Counted from the stretch's first letter, positions 40,491 to 51,220 are shown. The stretch is DNA of 64,000 bases from Monoplex corrugatus (GCA_030674185.1 CM060312.1:24637461-24701460), one strand, 5' to 3'. Made by a program: numbers and translations. Notes: a model not told the origin generated them from the letters alone.

Positions 40491-40555
40491 TGATTTTGTT
40501 CAACCTTCGGGCAGGCTACAGCTTCTCCATCCCCACCCCCACCTCCACCCCCACC

Positions 40556-40690
40556 CCCGCAGGCTGGTCGATTATTTTGACAGAGCCATAGACTCAAGAT
40601 CTGATATCTCGAGTCTAATTCCAGCCCGAAGCATTTAATAACGAGCCTGTTCGCTGTCCTTGTTAATGTTTCCATCATTCAGTCATTTTT
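40556..40690 (+). mobile_element. SINE B head fragment
   Basis: TTGACAGAGCCATAGACTC, AGATCTGATATCTCGAGTC and CCTGTTCGCTGTCCTTGTTA, then loss of homology. Confidence 0.55.
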
Positions 40691-40994
40691 TTCCCGCTTG
40701 GCAGAACAAAACAGGAAAGGTTGACGTTCTTCCACTGATTTTTGTATTTGCTCTTTGTTATTTGTTATTTGTTATATGTTGTCTTACATTTTCGCCTAGC
40801 AAAGGATGGCCGAAAATTCGCGCCTGTTCTGTCTGTACATTGTATGTATACGCGTTCTGAATCTATTTTCGTATTACTTGTTTCTTGTGCGTCCGCGCAC
40901 ATTTGTGCGGATTAGAGGGCATGCACGTGGTTTCTCTCTCTCTGTCTCTCTCCCTCTTTCTTTCTTTCTCTCTCTCTTTCTGACGGACTAGGTT

Positions 40995-41268
40995 TCTTTT
41001 TCTATTAGAACTATGAACTCGAGATCTGATGTCTCGAGTTCAATCCCAACCTGCACCATGAAAACTGGCCTGTTCGCTGCCCATCTTATATGCTTCAATT
41101 ATTCTGGTGGGTATTGGTGCTCCATATGCCCTGCTCCTGGTTTCAAAACTTTGCCAGCGCAAAGAGTTTTGCTCAGGCACACAGGAAGTCTTCAGATAAC
41201 TGCTGGCAGATTCAGACTGAGCGCTTACGGAATTGTCCGAGTGCAATGAACTCCTCTTGAACAAACCC
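40995..41268 (+). mobile_element. SINE B copy
   Basis: GAGATCTGATGTCTCGAGTT, box B TTCAATCCCAACC, CCTGTTCGCTGCCCATCTTA, and the end GAATTGTCCGAGTGCAATGA before CTTGAACAAA. Confidence 0.7.
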
Positions 41269-41269
41269 C

Positions 41270-41271
41270 AG

Positions 41272-41322
<51 letters not shown>

Positions 41323-41324
41323 GG
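41270..41324. repeat. (CT)n tract between SINE B and SINE A
   Basis: About 50 bases of (CT)n at the 3' end of SINE B. Confidence 0.9.
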
Positions 41325-41589
41325 CGGGCCTCTGTAGCTCAGTTGGTTTGAGCGTCGGATTCACATGCTAATGGTTGTGGGTTCGAATCCCGGGGTGCGC
41401 TACATTAAATCTGGCCTTCTCACTGTCCCATCTTAGCATCATTGTTGTTCTGATGGTGTCAGTATAGGATTAGATAAGTCCCCCATTGCCCCCATTTTCC
41501 TGGGATGGTTATCCCCGTCGGCCATATCACCTGAGGTGGGTGCTGACGTAAAACTGAATCAAATCAATCAATCAATCAAATCAATCAAA

Positions 41590-41590
<1 letters not shown>
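41325..41590 (+). mobile_element. tRNA-derived SINE, family A
   Basis: The head is tRNA-like: box A TGTAGCTCAGTTGGTTTGAG and box B GGGTTCGAATCCC. The body has TCACTGTCCCATCTTAGCAT and GGGATGGTTATCCCCGTCGG, and the tail is (AATC)n. Flanked on both sides by (CT)n tracts. Confidence 0.8.

Positions 41591-41640
<50 letters not shown>
41591..41640. repeat. (CT)n tract after SINE A
   Basis: Direct continuation of the same (CT)n type as before the SINE, consistent with insertion of SINE A into one (CT)n tract. Confidence 0.85.
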
Positions 41641-42059
41641 GTGCACCTAGTAAAAAACACGCAAGCCGAAACAAAATGAAATCCATGTTATATTTCAACA
41701 GCATGAAGATGGGTTTAATGGCATTGTACGCAACAATGTAAAGAAGAAACGTGTAAGATCACAAAGCTTTTCAACAGCATCAAATGAGTCAGCTCTATTT
41801 CACCAGTCATACAGTACAGGGTCACAAGGTAAGGCAATCGCTAATGTACAACACGAAACAATTTTTCTTTTCCTTTTTTCTTTTAAATAAAACAACGAGT
41901 AAAGGCGATGTTACATGTACAGCACAAACATGTTTCTGTTGTATTTTTCAAATCAATCACTTTTTTTTTTTTATTACATTTTTTCACGATTCGTGCACAC
42001 AAGTAGTTTTGCCCACAGTTGTAGGCGGTATTTGCTGCAAAGTCTGCATACTCCATCTA

Positions 42060-42310
42060 CGAAGTATGTGACTGCTGAGCGTTTTTATGTTTCCATAAGC
42101 CACAGGCACACTGCCATGACTTACAGGATGTCCACTGTGCATATTTGATGTCCTGCGTGCGTGTACATACGAAGGCGATTTAGGCACTAACAGGTCTGCA
42201 CACATGTTGACATGGACAATTGGAAAAATGTCCACCCCTTTATCCTCCACAAGGCGGGAGATACACAGGCAGGATCAAGGCGGGAGATACACAGGCAGGA
42301 TCAAACGCCA
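42060..42310 (-). mobile_element. SINE C copy with a short tandem duplication
   Basis: GTTTTTATGTTTCCATAAGC, CTAACAGGTCTGCACACATG, then AAGGCGGGAGATACACAGGC twice in a row (28-bp duplication at about 42250-42305). Confidence 0.65.
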
Positions 42311-42610
42311 GACCTACATTTTACCATATGCCTATGAGTTTTATTGTGTGAAACAAAAAGGTTAAAAGCGATGTTAATGTACAGCACGAAACACGAGTTT
42401 GGTTTCATACAGTAACCTGATACAGCGTGTTTGTTGCGTGTCATGCTCCTCAACGGCGTTTCAGACAACATGACAAGTTTTACACGTTGTTTCCCCCCAT
42501 TTTCAGCATGCTCTTAATTGTTATAACACGTTTAAACTAGACACACCAAGAAGAAACATGCCGACAAAGGAAGATTTTGTATTTCATTAGTGACGTGTAA
42601 CTCCCACGAG
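42311..42610. other. No gene seen
   Basis: Between SINE C and the poly(C) run; nothing recognised. Confidence 0.3.
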
Positions 42611-42619
42611 CACTTCAAG

Positions 42620-42650
<31 letters not shown>
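42620..42650. repeat. Poly(C) run of 31
   Basis: Thirty-one C in a row. Either a true C/G homopolymer or a length artefact. Confidence 0.9.
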
Positions 42651-42685
42651 AGGTGTCTATACTGCGGCGTTTTTTCCGTTTCTTA

Positions 42686-42815
42686 TTTCAGTTTTCAATT
42701 TCTCAAGAAGATGACGTCTCCGCACTCGGAATGAATTCCATATGCACTAACGTCACAGGTGCCATGTGATGGAGAAGATCCAGAATGATCACGGCACAAG
42801 CCTTAAGCTTAACTC
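42686..42815 (-). mobile_element. Family G 3' fragment
   Basis: GGAATGAATTCCATATGCAC and GAGAAGATCCAGAATGATCA match the end of the copy at 19306-19895; the rest is absent. Confidence 0.6.
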
Positions 42816-42834
42816 CACGAAACTGGACATGGCT

Positions 42835-43010
42835 TTAGAATCTTCACATATGTATCTCATGTTCTGTGTGCGTTATCACACACCGAAAGGGGTTCAGACA
42901 CTACCAGATCTGCACATTTGTTGACCTGGGATATCAGAAAAATCTCCACCTTTTTCCGACGAGGTGGTACCCAAGTGTGTTCGAACTCAGACCTCCCGAC
43001 TAGAAGATCC
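42835..43010 (-). mobile_element. SINE C partial copy
   Basis: GGGGTTCAGACACTACCAGA, GGATATCAGAAAAATCTCCA and GAGGTGGTACCCAAGTGTG. Confidence 0.6.
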
Positions 43011-43059
43011 CCCCGTGGGATGCCGGGGGCTCTTTCAGTATAAAAAGTTACCCCCACCT

Positions 43060-43560
43060 GGAAATTCTGTGCTAGAAATTTCCTCTTTTCTGTCACTCTC
43101 TTTGTTTCTGCCTTGCTGCTTTGCTTTCTGTTATTTCTACCTATCATTTTCTGCCTTAATGGTCCATTCACCTGTATGTGATCGATAAAGTTTTATGTCC
43201 TTTTTCTTAGGGTTGATAATTGGGTACATTTATTAAGTGCATTTTTGGCTCTAGGGAGGTGAGATATGCGGAAGCAATTTTAGGTAATTTATGCCTGCTT
43301 TTATATATGTTTCGGTGTCCTTATGTATGCTTATATTTGTATTCAGATGTGTTTTTTAGATCTCCCCTGTGCGATAAATTGGACGGAGTGGTCCACGCCG
43401 AGGGCATGTCCTTAGAATATGTGCGCGAATGCATTGATATGTCTAGTTACTTTTCTTCTTTTTTTTTTTCCTGTTGAAGTTTCGTATGTTTTGAAGCGTT
43501 TATAGCCCTGATATGGCTCTGCGCAGTCGGCTGGGCTTTAAACAACAATAACAACAACAA
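43060..43560 (+). mobile_element. Interspersed repeat E copy, longest
   Basis: Begins CTGGAAATTCTGTGCTAGAA, upstream of the parts seen in the other plus-strand copies, and ends CAGTCGGCTGGGCTTTAAAC with an (AACA)n tail. Confidence 0.65.
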
Positions 43561-43564
43561 CTGG

Positions 43565-44100
43565 AAGATCAATGTTCTAACCACTTGATTATCGCACCCA
43601 TCCTGATGAAAGGAAATAAGCTCTGGGCCGTTGGTATGCATATCGCTCATTTTCATACGTGTTGTGCACAGGTGTCAAATTTTATTTCGCATAGACAGTG
43701 CGTAACGTAGTACACACAAATCAGAAACCGTGGCTAAGCTGACCATTTACCTGTCTGTCATTAGCCAAAATTCTAATGACATACAACTAAACTGTCAAGT
43801 AAGTTTCCGGTCTTGATTTGGCACGTGTACTATTTGCACAGGGACCTGAGAGAAAAAATATATCCTCAATTTTGAGCTGTGTGTGTGACATCGCGTTTAC
43901 GAGCTCAAAATCACAATAGAATGGATCTCTTGAGGAATATGTATGAAGTGGGAAAAGGAGTTTATTTTTTTACGTAGAACAAGCATTACCATGTAATTGT
44001 TATTCAATGGCAAGTTTATCTGGATGTTCTGTTTATGTTTGTTTTGTTTGTTTGCTAGTTGCTTGTTGACTTTTTGTTTGTTTGCTCGACAGAATAACTG
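43565..44100. other. No gene seen
   Basis: Unique-looking sequence between repeat E and the (GGTT)n tract. Confidence 0.3.
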
Positions 44101-44106
44101 TTTCTT

Positions 44107-44168
44107 GTCTGGTTGGTTGGTTGGTTGGTTGGTTGGTTGGCTGGCTGGCTGGCTGGCTGGTTGGTCAT
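44107..44168. repeat. (GGTT)n-(GGCT)n tract
   Basis: GGTTGGTTGGTTGGTTGGTT then GGCTGGCTGGCTGGCTGG, the same pair of motifs as at 36.6 kb and 34.2 kb. Confidence 0.9.
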
Positions 44169-44554
44169 TTTTTCGTTTGTTTGTTTTTTCTATATCTTCA
44201 ATCTTATCACTGCAAGGAAAACAACCCTGCTTTCCTTTTCTAAGGGCTGTGACAACGTGCCTGTATTTTACTCTTCACTGGCAAAAACCAGAGTGTGGCT
44301 TGAAGCGACAAATAAACAGTCTGTTCCATCCTGTGTGCCGAAATAAACACAGGCCGGATGATGGTCCTTGATTCCGGAAATTGTTTCCCCTGATTTCTAT
44401 GCACGCATGAAATCCTGGCATCGATTATGGATTGAATGTTGGGTTTGCTGTTTGCCAGCAATATGCACAGAACCAAACTCATTTTCACATTCACAGAGAA
44501 AGAAAAACAAAACAAGATGGTCAAGCCACTCTGACAGTCTCCTTTTTATATAAA

Positions 44555-44930
44555 AAAATCGGATTTTGTACTTCACAAGGTCAATGTGACATCGAAGACC
44601 TTCGGGTTTTATAAAACTTGACGTGAGCCGAGTATAATGGTAGAGTGTAACAAGATCGAAAACATATTTTACATATTGTCAAAAGTTCTTGAGAAAGCGC
44701 TGTTCACACATTTTCTTTAGAAAAAAAAGCCGATTTTATGCATTTTTTTGGTCCATGTGACTTTGACTTCGACACCTAGTCCTCCAAATTTACAAATAAG
44801 CACAACTCCTCAACGGTCAACATGCTTAGATCCACGGTTAGTAAAGATCCATCAGAGAAAACAGCCGAGAAAAGCTTGCAAACACATTTTTGTCACAGAC
44901 ACAGAGGCAGACAAACAGGCAGACTACACA
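44555..44930. repeat. Interspersed repeat F copy
   Basis: Family F has AAATCGGATTTTGTACTTC, GGTCAATGTGACATCGAAGA, TTGACGTGAGCCGAGTATAA and GTTAGTAAAGATCCATCAGA, ending CACAGACACAGAGGCAGAC. Pieces recur at 26100-26290, 27180-27520, 55320-55665 and 57665-57880. Confidence 0.45.
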
Positions 44931-44931
44931 C

Positions 44932-44969
<38 letters not shown>

Positions 44970-45206
44970 GTGATCAATATGCAACAAGATTGATAAGCTA
45001 CTGTGATTTCCCCGTGACGTACCAAGCTTAGAGACGTGTCCTCAACGAGACCTTGGAAACGCATCGATCTTAGTCAAATTAGTCCTCTGATCCAACATGT
45101 CATTTTAGTTTAAGACACACTAATAGAATAAAAGAAGGAACATTTTGTGGCGATTTAATTTTGGCATTTTAATATAAACACACGAAAAACAACGCGGTGA
45201 GCCTCT

Positions 45207-45290
45207 TAACCCTTTGACTCCCGCACCCTGTCCACCAACTGCAAAAACTTAATCATTTGACTCCCTCTCCCTATCCACCAACTTCCTGCG
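45207..45290. mobile_element. CCCTTTGACTCC MITE left-half tandem
   Basis: TTAACCCTTTGACTCCCGCA and a second ATTTGACTCCCTCTCCC with CTATCCACCAACTTCCTGC; no right end before the (TG)n tract that follows. Confidence 0.5.
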
Positions 45291-45476
45291 CGCGTGCGTG
45301 TGTGTGAATGTGTGTGTATGTGTGTGAGTATGTGCGTATGTGTGTGTGAGTGCGTGCGTGTGTGTATTTTGTGTGTGTATGTGCGTGTATGTGTGTGCGT
45401 GTGTGTATGTGTATGTGCGTGCGTGTGTGTATGTGTATGTGCGTGCGTGCGTGTGTGTGTGTGCGCGCGCGTATGC
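45288..45476. repeat. (TG)n tract with (TGCG) and (TATG) interruptions
   Basis: About 190 bases of irregular (TG)n with internal repeats such as GTGTGTATGTGTATGTGCGT. Confidence 0.9.
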
Positions 45477-45694
45477 AAACGCCTTTACATGGAAGAATGT
45501 TCTCATATCGTACGCATACGATACTGTTCTTTTCTGTTTTCGGTCTGTCATATCATCATACTGATGGCATCGATTCATTGTTGACTGAATGCTTCTCTGA
45601 CTGATACGAAATCCAAAACAAATGTGACTGCCCGCGTTCAAGCAAACAAGAACCAGAAGAAAAAAAAAACACGAAAGAAGAATAAGAACGCGTA

Positions 45695-47017
45695 CGAGGG
45701 TAATTTCCAGTAGAATGAGACCACGTCTGTATAGCTTGAAAACACATTTACAGAAAATGGAAAAATAAGTCACAGAAAACGTCAGTCTATGATGTAATTC
45801 TGTGCCAAATTTCGTTATTCATCTTTGATCTGTCTTACGGTTCTGACAGTGTATGTCAAGGCCCTGTCAGACACTGATTTGAAAAATGGCAAAGAAAATG
45901 GCGTTTTCAACGGCGGATTATCGCACCTACATCAAGGTACGTGTCGCCCTCGGAAAGAATGCACCCGAAATACTTGCGGACATGAGAGCTTTGGGACAAT
46001 TCTGTTCCTTCGAAAGCAACAGTGTTCAGATGGGTAAAACATTTTGCAAGTGGCCAGGCCAGCACTGAAGACAACAGGGGGGAAATGCGAAAAAGCAAAA
46101 AGTGCGATGAAACGTTAGTGGCTAGTGTGAAGGCAATGGTTGATGCTGATTCAAGAGTCAGCCTTGAAGAGATCCGATGATTGTCTCGACATTCATTCGT
46201 CGACTGCATCGAGGATCCTAAGGAATCAGCTTGGCTACAGGATGGTGTCATCAAGATGGATCCCTCATATTTTGACGCCAGAAAATAAGGGGATAGGTTA
46301 CGTTTCTGCCAAGATATGCTGAAAATTTACAAGAACTACGACCCTAAGCGGCTGGATGAAATTGTGACAGGTGACAGTATGAACCTCGGAGAAAGTCACA
46401 GAACAAGGCCTGGATTCCTAAAGCTGGGATTCCTCCTTAAATCGCTCGTCGTCAACGTTCGCAAAAGAAAGTGTTATACACCCATCTTTTTCAACACAAA
46501 GGGGATCGTGCTACAGAAACCATGCAAACAAAGAGAGACCATCACCGGAAAGTTCTACAGAGACTCAGTACTGTCTGACAGCAAGAAGTTTTATGCAACT
46601 TCCCGACCAACCACAGGCATGAGAGGAATCAAGATTCTTCATGATAACGCACCTGCTCACAAGTCAAGGCTCGTACGAGAATACCATACAACTGAGAACA
46701 TCCCTACTTAGCCACACCCTGCTTACTCCCCAGATCTTGCACCCTGTGACTTTTACCTGTTTCCACATCTGAAGAAATCACTGGCAGGAAGAAGTTTCAA
46801 GAGCCGAGCAGCCTTGGGAACGGCGGTTTTCCAGTGTCTGTCACATATACCTAAAGAAGCCTACAGAGCGCCATTTCTACAGTGGACCGAGCGAATGCAG
46901 AAGTGTGTGGCAGCAGGAGGTGAATACTTCGAACAGATGAAATGAATCTTTTTTTTTTTGCCGGTGAGTCCTTGACGTATAAGTTCGTTGGTCTCTTTCT
47001 ACTGGAAAGTACCCTCG
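45695..47017 (+). mobile_element. mariner transposon, degenerate, TA duplication
   Basis: Inverted ends CGAGGGTAATTTCCAGTAGA (from 45695) and, inward from 47017, CGAGGGTACTTTCCAGTAGA, each flanked by TA. The interior is a decayed mariner transposase. It is inserted in the left arm of a foldback repeat, whose sequence resumes after the right TA. Confidence 0.85.
45886..46944 (+). pseudogene. mariner transposase, DD34D, many stops
   Basis: Starts MAKKMAFSTADYRTYIKVRV with an N-terminal HTH segment, then several frameshifts. The C-terminal half has HDNAPAHKSRLVREYHT, an in-frame TAG at 46709-46711, then PHPAYSPDLAPCDFYLFPHL; the two Asp residues are 34 apart (DD34D). Ends with GGEYFEQMK and TGA at 46942-46944. 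Confidence 0.82.
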
Positions 47018-47324
47018 TATTTCATACAACAAGACAAGACAGGCACAAATTTTCGGCCAACTGGCCTTTGTCAAGCGTAAGATTACAAACACCAGACACA
47101 AAAATGTTTGACAAAGGCCAGTTGACCGAAAATTTGCGCCTGTCTTGTCTTGTGTTAAATACGCGTTCTTATTCTTCTTTCGTGTTTTTTCCTCGTTCCT
47201 GCTTTTCTGACTGTTAAACAGTTCACTTGCCTGGTAACCATTAGTGGCCATGAGGGATCCAAGCCAGAGATCCTCTCAAGGGCAGCAAAGACGGACAGCA
47301 GCACTGTCCAGGCTGAGGCCTCAA

Positions 47325-47640
47325 TAATCTCATCTATCTCCATCGCCGTGGACGACGGTGGGAGCTCCACTCTTTGTCACGAAGGACCGCCAGGCGATAC
47401 GGTTTCTGCTTCTGTGTGTGATGTCATGGAGCGTCAGCGATGTTGTCCATGAAGGATTTTTGCAAGCCTGCCTTGTTTTCTCTTTGCCTCGACTCTCCCC
47501 TGCAGGATTGATGTCATCAAGTCGGCTCTTGTGTTTCTGTTCATGTGCCCGACATACTTCAGTTTTCTTTTGTTGATCTCTGGGAGCATTTTACGTCAGA
47601 CAGCTATTTCCTTTAGCACGCTTTCGTTGAACTTCCTGTT
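47325..47640 (-). mobile_element. 3' fragment of an RTE-like LINE
   Basis: Minus-strand pieces LPEINKRKLKYVGHMNRNTR and ADLMTSILQGRVEAKRKQGR, then a frameshift and a GATGGAGATAGATGAGAT tail, match the C-terminal end of RTE-type reverse transcriptases. Several stops. Confidence 0.45.
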
Positions 47641-47654
47641 CAATCTCAGGGCGT

Positions 47655-47705
47655 GACATTAACAATTGGCCTGTTCGCTGCCCACCTTAATGTTTCCATC
47701 ATTCT
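47655..47705 (+). mobile_element. SINE B internal fragment
   Basis: ACATTAACAATTGGCCTGTT and TAATGTTTCCATCATTCTG are SINE B body sequence. Confidence 0.5.
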
Positions 47706-47799
47706 GAGGCCTGTATAGGGGAAAAAAACGTCTCCACGAGGCGCAGGGTCGGGCTTTTAAGTGCACAGGTGTATAACAGCTTCCTGTGTGCGTGTGAGG

Positions 47800-47910
47800 C
47801 AGAAAATGGGAGGAAGAGATGACAGAAAGTAAAAGAGCAAGGCAGAAACGAAGAGAATGTCAGAAAAGAGGAATTTTCTAGCACAGAATTTCCACAAGAT
47901 GGGGATACTA
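47800..47910 (-). mobile_element. Repeat E 5' fragment
   Basis: GAGGCAGAAAATGGGAGGAA, AGAGGAATTTTCTAGCACAG and AATTTCCACAAGATGGGGAT match the start of the long copies. Confidence 0.5.
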
Positions 47911-48087
47911 TTTGTAATCACAGAGCCTCTGGCATCCCCATGGGGGAGAAACGTTCTAAATGTTAAATGTGTTTGAGTGTTTTTGCCAGAACGTCGATAT
48001 ATAAAACTGAAATGGTTTTAACATTTAGAATGCTTCGCAGAGATTGAAACAAGTTATATACCAGGGTCAGGCTGGCCTCTAAACATG

Positions 48088-48388
48088 ACTTTGTTCAAGA
48101 CGGTTTATCGCGCTCGAACAATTCCATAGTCGCTCAGCTTGAAGCTACCAGCAATTATCTGGCAGACTCCCTGAGTCTGCGCAAAATCCTACGCGCTGGC
48201 AAGGTTTTGAAGTGGGAGACAGGAAAGAAGGGATTTATGAAACACTAATATGACACCACCAGAATGATGGAAACATTTAGATGGACAGCGAATGGGCCAG
48301 TTGTTAATGTCATGCCCTGAGATTGAACTGGAGATACTGATCAGAACTTGAGTCCACAGATCTATCAAAAGATCCAACCAGCCCGGCG
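48088..48388 (-). mobile_element. SINE B copy (left of a head-to-head pair)
   Basis: TTTGTTCAAGACGGTTTATC, GCAAAATCCTACGCGCTGGC, TGATGGAAACATTTAGATGG and the head near 48380. Confidence 0.7.
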
Positions 48389-48444
48389 CTGACTGGCAAT
48401 AGTGTAAATTAAACCAACTGACGTGTCTTTATGGAGTAGATGTC

Positions 48445-48925
48445 AACAGCCTGGCTGGCTCATTTCATAGAGCTGCAGAATCGAGATCTGATATCTCGAG
48501 TTCGACATCAGTCCGCAACATAAAAACTGACCTGACTTTCCATATTAATGCTCAGATCGTTCTGGTGGTAACAGGTTAACCCTTTGACTCCCCCACCCTA
48601 TTCACCAATTGCAAAAAAAAAAAAATCCTTTTGACTCCTGCACCCTATGTACCATCTTCCTGCAAGAAGCTGGTGGATAGGGTAAGGGAGTCAAAGGGTT
48701 AAGTTTTGGCTTTGCTAGAATAGTTGACAATACAGGGTGCTGATGGATATGGTGTGGGAGTCAAAGGGTTAATGTTTCAATGGCCCCGCCTCCCCCCCCC
48801 TCCCCCTTCCGCCACTTCCTCTTCATTTCAAGACTTTACCAACATATTCGGCTTTGTTGGCAGGTTTGGGTGGACAGCATGTGGAATTGCCCTAACACAA
48901 TGAACCATTCTTCAAAAAAATGAAA
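48445..48925 (+). mobile_element. SINE B copy split by a MITE
   Basis: Head GCTGGCTCATTTCATAGAGC, AGATCTGATATCTCGAGTTC; body to GATCGTTCTGGTGGTAACAG; MITE insert (48580-48768); then AAGACTTTACCAACATATTC and end ATGAACCATTCTTC. Right member of a head-to-head pair with 48088-48388. Confidence 0.65.
48580..48768. mobile_element. CCCTTTGACTCC MITE inserted in a SINE B copy
   Basis: TTAA at 48576-48579 and 48769-48772 flank the insert, which begins CCCTTTGACTCCCCCACCC and ends GTGTGGGAGTCAAAGGG. The SINE resumes with TGTTTCAATGG. An uninterrupted SINE B at 58513-58790 has CAGCTTAATGTTTGA at this point, i.e. a single TTAA. An internal TTAA near 48699 shows a tandem second module. Confidence 0.65.
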
Positions 48926-48975
48926 CCCGGGGAAAGATTCACATTATTCACAAATAAGTTATATAACACCAGACA

Positions 48976-49275
48976 CTAAGCTGTAAATAAAAGCTGCAAT
49001 ACCATACGCAAAATAAAAGGACGAATAGATGAACGTTTTAAAACTCTAATGATGACCATTTGCCTTCTCCATGTGTTCAAACTCTTCCTCGTGTAAGCTA
49101 CGTCAGGAACACAGCTGATCCAGTTAAGTGTCCGATTCAAAATGCGTTCGATTGCCGATCCCAAATTTATCATAACTTCTCTCATCTCCCATGCCTGGTC
49201 TTCAACTTGGGGTGTGTGTGAACAGAAACCACAACACCAAACAACAAATAACAACGACAAAAACAACAACAGCAC
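48976..49275 (-). other. Open minus-strand stretch of unknown nature
   Basis: A 99-codon frame reads EVMINLGSAIERILNRTLNW and VAYTRKSLNTWRRQMVIIRV with a hydrophobic start. It is not simple repeat and I do not recognise it. It could be an exon, a LINE fragment or chance. Confidence 0.2.
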
Positions 49276-49447
49276 GGAAATATATACACCGTCTTTATCT
49301 TTTTCGCTAACGTCACAGATTATTCACCATTGACCGTACGTCACACCAATTTCCCGCACTTGACATACGTACGCACAGACATCGCCTACACGACGGATGC
49401 AAACACAAAGGTTTCAATTTACTATCTCTCTGTCTTACACCCCCCCC

Positions 49448-49496
<49 letters not shown>

Positions 49497-49553
49497 ACAC
49501 ACTCTCTCTCTCTCACACACACACACTCACACGCACGTACACTCACACACACA

Positions 49554-49640
<87 letters not shown>
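49448..49640. repeat. (CA)n with (CT) centre
   Basis: (CA)n, ACTCTCTCTCTCTC, (CA)n with CACGCACGTACAC, then about 85 bases of pure (CA)n. Confidence 0.95.
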
Positions 49641-49643
<3 letters not shown>

Positions 49644-50453
49644 TTGGCCAGACGTCTCTCTGTCCAGCTGTCCTGTCAGCAAATTATGTGACGGTGTCCA
49701 GTCTCACACCTTGTTCAATTTCATTTAATGTCTATCCACATGTGATATTAGACGATATCACACCTTGTCCTGACACCATCATCAGTAGGCCTACTACTGC
49801 CCCCTCCCCCAACCTGCCATTTCCCTTGTCTCCAGTTCAAATAGTTTTACACATGCAACAAAAGACTTGAACAAAAACATTCTCCTCCAAGGCACTGAAG
49901 GAGAATCCATCATCACTACAAACCCAGAGCATTAAATTTATCACTTTTTCTCCGCACAACCACATGGCAACATAAGAATGGGTCCCCGAGTAGATCCCCC
50001 ACCCACACCCCCATCCCCGCCCCTACCAATCTCCCGTGTTCACATGTCTCGAACAAAAAGACTGAATCAATACATGGAGCGAGCACAAAACATAAACATC
50101 TTGTCAAACCAATTTTTTGTCCGGAATCGCAGACCTACTTCTTATATGATTACGCAATCACAACCTATGAAAGCATGGGGACGGCAGAGCACGTCTTCCA
50201 AGGCATATATTCACCTAGGGAATACAATCTCTTCCTCTGCCCCACAAAGCAAAACATTCAGGCAGACATACAAGACACATCGTCATTCCGGTAATTTTTC
50301 AACATCACTTTTCAAACCACTGTCCAAGCTATTACGCCCTCAGGAAGGACCCTCTAGTCAGAGGACAATGCACCCCATGTCAAGCGTCATGGGACACAGC
50401 AGGACCTGGAAAGGACACATTCCATCTAACACGCTGGACTGTCGATCTGAGTG
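49641..50453. other. No gene seen
   Basis: A 158-codon plus ORF (49978-50454) is Ser/Thr/Pro-rich with no domain visible and not accepted as a gene. Confidence 0.3.
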
Positions 50454-50812
50454 ACAATGGACAAGAAAAACAATCCATTACTGTTATAACGTCACAATGG
50501 ACAAGAAAAACAATCCATTACTGTTATAACGTCACAATGGACAAGAAAAACAATCCATTACTGTTATAACGTCACAGTGGACAAGAAAAACAATCCATTA
50601 CTGTTATAACGTCACAATGGACAAGAAAAACAATCCATTACTGTTATAACGTCACAATGGACAAGAAAAACAATCCATTACTGTTATAACGTCACAATGG
50701 ACAAGAAAAACAATCCATTACTGTTATAACGTCACAGTGGACAAGAAAAACAATCCATTACTGTTATACGTCACAATGGACAAGAAAAACAATCCATTAC
50801 TGTTAACGTCAT
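50454..50812. repeat. 40-bp tandem array, nine near-identical units
   Basis: Units ACAATGGACAAGAAAAACAA followed by TCCATTACTGTTATAACGTC. Only isolated differences (CAGTGG for CAATGG in two units, small deletions in the last two). Confidence 0.95.
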
Positions 50813-51220
50813 ACAGGCTGGTGACATAGCAAACATTTCATCAGTCAATCATTCAACACCACACCAATAGTTTATACAAGTCGCACAGACATCTTCATCC
50901 TGACATGTGTATTCTAGCAATTTTAACCATCTGTCATTTTATGAAAATCCAAGATTGTCTCTTCATTTTCCAACAGATTTCATCTGTAATCACACTTCAT
51001 CACCAGGCATACATTCACGCAAAAATGTAAGACATTTCCCTTCCAATAATTGTAAACATCACTTATCAAACCATTTCGTTCAATGTTCAAGCCATTTCAA
51101 AGGTCATCACGTTTCAAGTCAAACATAATACAGCTGCACAACCCAGACCTTTTATTTGCGTGAGAATCTTTTACAAATCACACAGTATGGGTAAAACGCT
51201 TCGATTATATAGCAGCCATT

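Larger units (their letters stand above)
40010..40890. repeat. Second foldback repeat copy, split by SINE pieces
   Basis: Left arm (40010-40145) has TCACGAAAAAAGAATCAGAA, GGCCAACTGGCCTTTGTC and ACACCAGATACAAAAACTAG. Inverse pieces occur at 40277-40325 (CTTGTATCTGGTGTTTGTTT) and at 40740-40890 (GGCCGAAAATTCGCGCCTG, ACGCGTTCTGAATC). A SINE C piece and a SINE B piece lie between the two right-arm parts. Confidence 0.5.
45659..47195. repeat. Foldback (palindromic) repeat carrying the mariner
   Basis: Left arm: CACGAAAGAAGAATAAGAAC before the mariner, then ACAAGACAAGACAGGC, TTTTCGGCCAACTGGCC after it (to about 47085). Right arm (47104-47195): GGCCAGTTGACCGAAAA, GCCTGTCTTGTCTTGT and GTTCTTATTCTTCTTTCGTG, the inverse. 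The loop is about 20 bases. No ORF. Confidence 0.6.

Noticed and set aside
49978..50454. 158-codon plus ORF
   Set aside because: Ser/Thr/Pro-rich with no domain, and it runs into the 40-bp array; not enough to call a gene.
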